Positions 58,561 through 64,000 of a stretch of DNA of 64,000 nucleotides are shown piece after piece. The DNA comes from Gammaproteobacteria bacterium (GTDB taxonomy: Bacteria > Pseudomonadota > Gammaproteobacteria > SZUA-229). Each line of letters opens with the position of its first letter. The first letter of the stretch is position 1. The position numbers and the translations under genes are program-made. The notes beneath the pieces were generated by a model. It worked only from the letters and a program-made list of their open reading frames with translations, was not told the origin of the DNA and did not search any database. The DNA is taken from contig JAOUKT010000003.1 in NCBI GenBank assembly GCA_029882395.1, positions 1 to 64,000 of the forward strand. The letters are read 5' to 3'.

Positions 58561-58926
58561 ATGCCAAAACCAACGAATATTATGCTGCACAAAAAATCGC
58601 ATGTACTGGAATTAGAATTTGATGACGGCGCGACCTTTAAATTGCCCTGTGAATATTTACGTGTTTATTCACCGTCGGCAGAAGTCACCGGGCATGGCCC
58701 GGGCCAGGAAGTGTTGCAGCTGAATAAGGAAAGTGTGAACATTGATGCTATTGAGCCAGTCGGCCATTATGCCGTTAAGCTGGCATTTAGTGATAATCAC
58801 GATACGGGCCTGTATTCCTGGGATTATTTGTATGAGCTGGGCACCACGTACCAGGATAAATGGGCGAACTACCTCGAGCGCCTGAAAGCCGCCGGCCATG
58901 AAAGACAACAGGCCGAGAGCAATTAG
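58561..58926 (+). CDS. DUF971 family protein
   Basis: A 121-residue protein resembling the N-terminal domain of gamma-butyrobetaine hydroxylase: [33 protein letters not shown] and [27 protein letters not shown]. It often lies between hslU and ubiE, as here. Role unknown; related domains bind metal or take part in iron-sulfur assembly. It has GGAG just before the ATG. Confidence 0.9.
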   Translation: MPKPTNIMLHKKSHVLELEFDDGATFKLPCEYLRVYSPSAEVTGHGPGQEVLQLNKESVNIDAIEPVGHYAVKLAFSDNHDTGLYSWDYLYELGTTYQDKWANYLERLKAAGHERQQAESN

Positions 58927-58967
58927 ATCTGTGGCAAAGAGCGACAATAGCCCGTTTTAGGAAACAA

Positions 58968-59717
58968 ATGAAAAATAACGAAAAAACACATTTTGGTTTT
59001 GAGCAGGTCAATGCCGCCGACAAAGCTGGCAAAGTGGCCGAGGTTTTCCATTCAGTAGCAGACAAATACGATGTCATGAACGATGTGATGTCATTTGGTG
59101 TGCATCGCTTATGGAAACGTTTTACCCTGGCGCAGACCGGCCTCAAGGCTGGCCAGCGAGTGCTCGACCTGGCAGGGGGAACCGGTGATCTGGCTTTAAA
59201 AATGTCACGCATGGTGGGTGACTCCGGCGAGGTTGTGCTGTCGGATATCAATGGCTCAATGTTATCGAATGGTCGCGACCGGCTGACCGATGAAGGTGTC
59301 GCCGGCAATATTCGTTATGTTCAGGCGAATGCCGAGTGTTTGCCATTCCCGGATGATTATTTCGACTGCATTACCATGGCCTTCGGCTTACGTAATGTGA
59401 CCGATAAAGACATGGCCTTGCGATCAATGAACCGCATATTAAAACCGGGTGGACGTTTACTGGTACTGGAATTTTCAAAGCCGGTAGCACCGGGTCTGGC
59501 ACCGGTTTATGACTTCTATTCGTTTAAACTGTTACCGATGATGGGCAAAGTGATTGCTAATGACGAAGAAAGTTATCGTTATCTGGCGGAATCGATTCGC
59601 ATGCACCCGGATCAGGAGACCTTAAAGGCGATGATGCAGGAAGCCGGATTTGAGCGCTGTGATTACCATAATTTAACCGGTGGTATCGTCGCCTTGCATA
59701 AAGGCTTTAAACTGTAA
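58968..59717 (+). CDS. ubiE: Ubiquinone/menaquinone C-methyltransferase UbiE
   Basis: A 249-residue SAM-dependent methyltransferase for ring methylation in ubiquinone (and menaquinone) synthesis. It shows [23 protein letters not shown], and [34 protein letters not shown]. Length matches (about 250). It is followed by ubiJ and ubiB, a well-known order (ubiE-ubiJ-ubiB). Confidence 0.97.
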   Translation: MKNNEKTHFGFEQVNAADKAGKVAEVFHSVADKYDVMNDVMSFGVHRLWKRFTLAQTGLKAGQRVLDLAGGTGDLALKMSRMVGDSGEVVLSDINGSMLSNGRDRLTDEGVAGNIRYVQANAECLPFPDDYFDCITMAFGLRNVTDKDMALRSMNRILKPGGRLLVLEFSKPVAPGLAPVYDFYSFKLLPMMGKVIANDEESYRYLAESIRMHPDQETLKAMMQEAGFERCDYHNLTGGIVALHKGFKL

Positions 59718-59779
59718 TCACCACAACAAAGCAGACAAGCCAGCAAGTTAAGAATGAGCTAAATGAGTGAAGCCTTGCA

Positions 59780-60424
59780 GTGAAACTACCTGAAGTCCTG
59801 ATAGCTACTCTGGAGAATGCGTTTAATCGCATTCTGGCACTGGACCCGGAAGCGGTCAGCCAGCTGGCGGCGATGCAAGGGCGCATCATCTGCCTCCAGC
59901 TCGACGCAATCAATGTGCGCCTGTATCTGTTGCCATCAGCTGCTGAGGTGATGGTGTTTGATGGCTTTGATGCCGCCGCCGATACTACCATCAGCGGCAC
60001 TCCACTTGCGCTGGCAAAACTGGGCATGGCGGAAGATAGCCAGGCCGAAATGTTTTCTGGCGAAGTCAAAATAAGCGGCGATCTAAAACTGGGCCGCCAG
60101 TTTAGTCGTTTACTGGCTTCACTGGATATCGACTGGGAAGAACAGCTTTCTAAAGTCACGGGTGATATGACGGCGCATACAGTTGCAAATATTGGGCGTT
60201 CTTTGTTCTCACTCAAAAAAAGAAACAGTGCTTCCATGAAGATGAACATGGGTGAATATTTACAGGAAGAAATCCATTATTTACCGAGCCGAAACGAAAC
60301 GGAAAGTTTCTTAAAAGATATTGATGATTTGCGAAATGATGTATCCAGGCTAAAAGCCCGTTTGCAGAAGATGGAACAAAAAAAAATACAAGATTCATCT
60401 GATACCAAGGTTGATAATAAATGA
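59780..60424 (+). CDS. ubiJ: Ubiquinone biosynthesis accessory factor UbiJ (SCP2 domain)
   Basis: A 214-residue protein with a GTG start. It has an N-terminal SCP2 lipid-binding domain (GVL-like strands [40 protein letters not shown]) and a coiled C-terminus ([20 protein letters not shown]). UbiJ with UbiK assembles the Ubi complex. Between ubiE and ubiB, overlapping ubiB by 4 bases. Confidence 0.93.
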   Translation: MKLPEVLIATLENAFNRILALDPEAVSQLAAMQGRIICLQLDAINVRLYLLPSAAEVMVFDGFDAAADTTISGTPLALAKLGMAEDSQAEMFSGEVKISGDLKLGRQFSRLLASLDIDWEEQLSKVTGDMTAHTVANIGRSLFSLKKRNSASMKMNMGEYLQEEIHYLPSRNETESFLKDIDDLRNDVSRLKARLQKMEQKKIQDSSDTKVDNK

Positions 60425-62079
60425 TTCGCCCCTCCCAGCTGTTGCGTTTGCTGCGCATTAATTATGTCTTAATGAAACATGGCCTCGATGACATCGTATT
60501 TGAGATTCATTTGTTCAGGCCATTTCGTTTTATTTTGTTTTTAATGCCTTGGAACTGGGTGCCAAGAAAGCGGGCGCCACGCGGAGAACGTTTGAGGTGT
60601 GCGCTTGAAGATTTGGGGCCGGTTTTTATTAAACTCGGCCAGATGCTGTCAACACGCCGCGACTTGCTGGCTGATGACATTGCACAGGAACTGGCTCAAT
60701 TACAGGATAACGTGCCGTCGTTTGCAGCAGAGCAAGCCAAAAACATCATAGAAAAATCATTGAAGTGCAGTGTCAAAGAGGCTTTTTTACGTTTTGATGA
60801 TGAGCCTTTTGCTTCGGCCTCCATAGCTCAGGTACATGGCGCGCAGCTAGACGATGGCACCGAGGTGATTGTCAAAGTAGTGCGCCCTGGCATCAGCAAA
60901 GTCATAAAACGCGATGTTGCATTAATGTATGTGATTGCAGAATTAGCGGAACGGTATTCAAAGGTGGGTCGCCGCCTGCGAGTCATAGAAGTGGTGGCTG
61001 AATATGAAAAAACCATTCACGACGAGTTAAACCTGCAACGCGAAGCCGCTAACGCGTCTCAGTTGCGGCGGAACTTCAGTCAGTCTGCGGCATTATATAT
61101 TCCGGAAGTTTACTGGGACTATGTGCGTCGTGATGTCATGGTCATGGAGCGCATTTCCGGTATTCCGATTGGCCAGACAGATGCACTGATTAAGCACGGC
61201 GTAAACCTGGAGCGGCTATCTGAGCGTGGCGTTGAGATATTTTTTACCCAGGTTTTCAAACACAATTTTTTCCACGCGGATATGCACCCGGGCAATATTT
61301 TTGTAGACCTTAAAAATCCACAGAACGCACAATATATAGCCGTTGATTTTGGCATTGTCGGCAGTCTTAACGTCGAAGACCAGCGCTATTTGGCAGAAAA
61401 CTTTCTGGCTTTTTTCAAGCGCGATTATCAGCGTGTCGCGCAACTGCATGTCGACTCGGGCTGGGTGCCGGCCGATACACGGGTTGATGAATTTGAATCG
61501 GCGATTCGCAGTGTCTGTGAGCCAATTTTTGAAAAGCCACTGAAAGATATTTCATTTGGCCTGGTGCTTTTGGGGCTGTTTCAGACGGCGCAGCGTTTTA
61601 ATATGGAAGTACAGCCGCAGCTGGTATTGTTACAAAAAACATTGCTGAACATAGAAGGACTCGGCCGGCAGTTAAATCCGGATCTGGATTTGTGGAAAAC
61701 AGCAAAACCGTTTCTTGAAAACTGGATGGATGAACAGATTGGCACGAAAGCTATGTGGCGTGGCTTTAAAAAGAATCTGCCCTTCATCGCTGAAAAATTA
61801 CCGGAAATGCCGAACCTGATTTATGCGGCATTGAACCGGGCCGCAGAAGGTGAAAACCATGAGGCCCAGCAACGTGAGATGCGAGCGTTTAGAAAAGAAA
61901 TAGCACGGTCTAATCAAAAAACAGTGTCGACTATTATAGGTTCAAGTTTAATCATCAGTGCTTTTATTGTTTATAGCCTGAACCCTGTGAGCGGAGCATT
62001 GCTCTGGGGAGTGCCTGTGGTGTCCTGGATAAGCGGTGTCAGCGGCTCGTTAATTATCTATTTTGCGTTAAAAGAATAA
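60421..62079 (+). CDS. ubiB: Ubiquinone biosynthesis protein UbiB (ADCK-type kinase-like)
   Basis: A 552-residue membrane-associated atypical kinase-like protein. The KxGQ motif is [13 protein letters not shown] (about residue 75), the Ala-rich nucleotide loop is [12 protein letters not shown], the metal site is [17 protein letters not shown]. The last 45 residues are two membrane helices. The family supports UbiE/ubiquinone production, probably as an ATPase/kinase for lipid intermediates. Length matches E. coli (546). Confidence 0.96.
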   Translation: MIRPSQLLRLLRINYVLMKHGLDDIVFEIHLFRPFRFILFLMPWNWVPRKRAPRGERLRCALEDLGPVFIKLGQMLSTRRDLLADDIAQELAQLQDNVPSFAAEQAKNIIEKSLKCSVKEAFLRFDDEPFASASIAQVHGAQLDDGTEVIVKVVRPGISKVIKRDVALMYVIAELAERYSKVGRRLRVIEVVAEYEKTIHDELNLQREAANASQLRRNFSQSAALYIPEVYWDYVRRDVMVMERISGIPIGQTDALIKHGVNLERLSERGVEIFFTQVFKHNFFHADMHPGNIFVDLKNPQNAQYIAVDFGIVGSLNVEDQRYLAENFLAFFKRDYQRVAQLHVDSGWVPADTRVDEFESAIRSVCEPIFEKPLKDISFGLVLLGLFQTAQRFNMEVQPQLVLLQKTLLNIEGLGRQLNPDLDLWKTAKPFLENWMDEQIGTKAMWRGFKKNLPFIAEKLPEMPNLIYAALNRAAEGENHEAQQREMRAFRKEIARSNQKTVSTIIGSSLIISAFIVYSLNPVSGALLWGVPVVSWISGVSGSLIIYFALKE

Positions 62080-62089
62080 GCCTGAAACA

Positions 62090-62485
62090 CTACTTGTTAG
62101 ATAGTCGCTCTGACAGCCATTCAAGCGCAGAGGCGCGGGACTGGAATTGGCCGAGTTCTCTTGAGACACCATTGGCCAGTGATTTAGCGGCAATGTAAAA
62201 CTCAGCGAGTTCTACATGCTGTTGAGTATAGGTTAAAAAGGCACATCGTGAATCCGGGTCGAGCATATAAAGTCCGGCTGCTTTTTGTGCAATAGTAATG
62301 AGATCGCCGAAACTGATATCAGAAAAATCTGAATCAGTAAGATCAAACAGTTCGCTGTAGCCATAAATAGAAGGTTCCAGCCAGACGGTATACTGATAGC
62401 TTTCGATTTCTTTTAACGTCATACGCCCAGAACATACGCTATGCACTAGGCGAAGATCGTGGTCTGGCGTTGAAGTAATTGGCAT
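62090..62485 (-). CDS. Conserved hypothetical protein, STAS/SpoIIAA-like, paralogue of 36653-37066
   Basis: A 131-residue protein. The start at ATG 62485 gives MPITSTPDH... with CSGRM at residue 18, exactly matching the paralogue. A longer frame with a TTG start adds 16 residues without a ribosome site. Shared blocks are CSGRM, GYSELFD, AxxAxxLxxLDPDSR and a terminal ALEWL. It is on the opposite strand to ubiB and faces it tail to tail with 10 bases between stops. Function unknown; a shared ancestor with the 36653 gene is clear. Confidence 0.7.
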   Translation of the reverse strand: MPITSTPDHDLRLVHSVCSGRMTLKEIESYQYTVWLEPSIYGYSELFDLTDSDFSDISFGDLITIAQKAAGLYMLDPDSRCAFLTYTQQHVELAEFYIAAKSLANGVSRELGQFQSRASALEWLSERLSNK

Positions 62486-62600
62486 AATTCGTCTTGGATA
62501 TTTTTCGGATAGTATATCAATTTTATGATTCAAATTATTGTTAAAAAATCAAATCACAGCCGCTGGCTGTGCGTAAGTTGTCGGGTAACGAAATAAGCTG

Positions 62601-64000
62601 ATGGATGTATCGAATATATTAAATGACCTAAATGAAGTGCAGCGTGAGGCCGTATCGGCCCCTGACCGCTCACTATTGGTACTGGCCGGTGCCGGCAGTG
62701 GCAAAACCAGGGTGCTGGTACACCGCATAAGCTGGTTAACGACGGTTGAAAACGTCTCGCCGTATAGTATTTTGGCGGTGACGTTTACCAATAAAGCCTC
62801 GGCAGAAATGCGCCAGCGCGTTGAAAAAATGCAAAGTCAGTCGATGGCAGGTATCTGGGTGGGTACTTTTCATGGACTGGCGCATCGTTTGTTAAGGAGT
62901 CACTGGCAGCAAGCAGGTCTTGTGCAAAGCTTTCAGATTCTCGATTCAGATGATCAGTTACGGTTAGTGAAAAGAGTGATACTTGCGCTGGAACTCGATG
63001 ACACACAGTGGCAGCCAAAACAGGTCCGTGGTTTCATTAATGCCTGTAAAGACGAGGGTGACCGGCCCCAGCATATTGCAGATAATGGCGACCCGGTACG
63101 CCGCCAGCTGGTAAGAATTTATTCAGCTTACGAAGCGGCCTGTAAAAGAGCCGGGGTGATTGATTTTGCGGAAATGTTACTCAGGTCGCTGGAGTTGCTG
63201 CGTGACAATAAAGACTTACTGGCACACTATCAGCAGCGGTTTCGTCACATATTAGTCGATGAGTTTCAGGATACCAATGCCATCCAGTATGCCTGGGTAC
63301 GCTTGCTGGTAGGCAAAGATAACAATATTTTTGTGGTCGGCGATGATGATCAGGCGATTTATGGCTGGCGTGGTGCGCGAGTAGAAAACCTGCAAAAATT
63401 CAGAAAAGACTTTCCGCAGACCCGAATTATAAAACTGGAACAAAATTATCGCTCAACGGCGACCATTTTATCCGCAGCCAATGCAGTGATTGGAAACAAT
63501 GGCGATCGCCTGGGCAAAAGGCTGTGGACGGCCGGCAGTGATGGCCAGCCGATCACCTACTATCAGGCCTATAATGAATTTGATGAAGCACGTTTTATCA
63601 TCGATAAGATTAAACAATGGGTGAGTGACGGTGAGTTGCGTGCTGATGTTGCCATTCTTTACCGATCCAATGCCCAGTCTCGTGTTTTTGAGCAGACACT
63701 CAATGCCGAACAGATACCGTATCGAATTTATGGGGGTTTGCGATATTTTGACCGCGCAGAAATAAAGGACTGCATTGCCTATTTACGGCTGATGAATAAC
63801 GTTCTTGACGATACGGCTTTTGAACGCATTGTTAATGTGCCGGCGCGCGGAATAGGTGGCCGGACGCTGGAAATTGTGCGCGAACGAGCAAAGACAGCAG
63901 AAATCACCATGTGGCAAGCTGCCGAACAGCTGATTAAAGAAAAAGCCTTAACCGCGCGGGCCGCTAACGCGCTGCAAAGTTTTCTCGACTTGATGGCTGA
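62601..64000 (+). CDS. uvrD: DNA helicase II UvrD, N-terminal two-thirds (partial)
   Basis: The first 466 codons of an SF1 helicase, cut by the right edge. It opens DVSNILNDLNEVQREAVSAP, then Walker A LAGAGSGKTRVLVHRI (about residue 30), TFTNKAS, FRHILVDEFQDTNAIQYAW (about 220), VVGDDDQAIYGWRG and LEQNYRSTATI. The start MDVSNILNDLN and the overall pattern fit UvrD rather than Rep. It unwinds DNA in mismatch and excision repair. It is divergent from the small gene at 62090. Confidence 0.95.
   Translation, partial: MDVSNILNDLNEVQREAVSAPDRSLLVLAGAGSGKTRVLVHRISWLTTVENVSPYSILAVTFTNKASAEMRQRVEKMQSQSMAGIWVGTFHGLAHRLLRSHWQQAGLVQSFQILDSDDQLRLVKRVILALELDDTQWQPKQVRGFINACKDEGDRPQHIADNGDPVRRQLVRIYSAYEAACKRAGVIDFAEMLLRSLELLRDNKDLLAHYQQRFRHILVDEFQDTNAIQYAWVRLLVGKDNNIFVVGDDDQAIYGWRGARVENLQKFRKDFPQTRIIKLEQNYRSTATILSAANAVIGNNGDRLGKRLWTAGSDGQPITYYQAYNEFDEARFIIDKIKQWVSDGELRADVAILYRSNAQSRVFEQTLNAEQIPYRIYGGLRYFDRAEIKDCIAYLRLMNNVLDDTAFERIVNVPARGIGGRTLEIVRERAKTAEITMWQAAEQLIKEKALTARAANALQSFLDLMA

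Overview
This window is a stretch of gammaproteobacterial chromosome around the replication origin. It holds the block rpmH-rnpA-yidD-yidC-mnmE facing away from dnaA-dnaN-recF-gyrB. Gene order elsewhere also follows the pattern familiar from Pseudomonas-type gammaproteobacteria: argH / algZ-algR / hemC-hemD-hemX-hemY, lptM-lysA...dapF-DUF484-xerC, and hslV-hslU-DUF971-ubiE-ubiJ-ubiB. I cannot name the genus. No tRNA, rRNA, insertion sequence, prophage or CRISPR array was seen.

Layout. Positions 1-2050 hold a nitrogen-control module: an amt-type ammonium transporter (cut by the left edge), glnK and a TorF-family porin. Each of the two transcription units has a good sigma-54 promoter and upstream NtrC-like dyads. 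Positions 2052-7028 hold a response regulator with an EAL domain, a lipoprotein with Ig-like repeats, a small outer-membrane barrel and an MFS transporter, with a divergent Crp/Fnr-type regulator. Positions 7184-13639 are one gene for a 2151-residue lipoprotein with about 22 tandem BIG_2-like repeats. Positions 13829-19624 hold a P-type cation ATPase and a run of small detoxification-type genes (GFA, VOC, methyltransferase, DODA dioxygenase, MAPEG).

Positions 19985-23856 carry mnmE, yidC, yidD, rnpA and rpmH. Positions 23857-30502 contain the origin and dnaA, dnaN, recF and gyrB. DnaA boxes lie on both sides of dnaA. The dnaA-dnaN gap has a box, a run of DnaA-trios and an AT-rich stretch, which is the arrangement of an unwinding region. 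Two perfect parS palindromes lie inside recF. Left of the origin nearly every gene is on the minus strand, and to the right most are on the plus strand, as expected if replication starts here.

Positions 30584-64000 are mainly housekeeping: oligopeptidase A, ubiquinone synthesis (ubiD, ubiE, ubiJ, ubiB), haem synthesis (hemC, D, X, Y), AlgZ/AlgR signalling, arginine and lysine synthesis, lptM (LPS-assembly lipoprotein), XerC, HslVU and UvrD (cut by the right edge). Several uncharacterised small proteins are scattered among them, including two paralogues 25 kb apart at 36653-37066 and 62090-62485.

The most notable observations are the shared sigma-54/NtrC control of the TorF porin and glnK-amt, the origin architecture with parS sites embedded in recF, the giant Ig-like lipoprotein with recently homogenised repeats, and the MFS/barrel/lipoprotein operon. 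I did not find a clearly new defence or mobile system.
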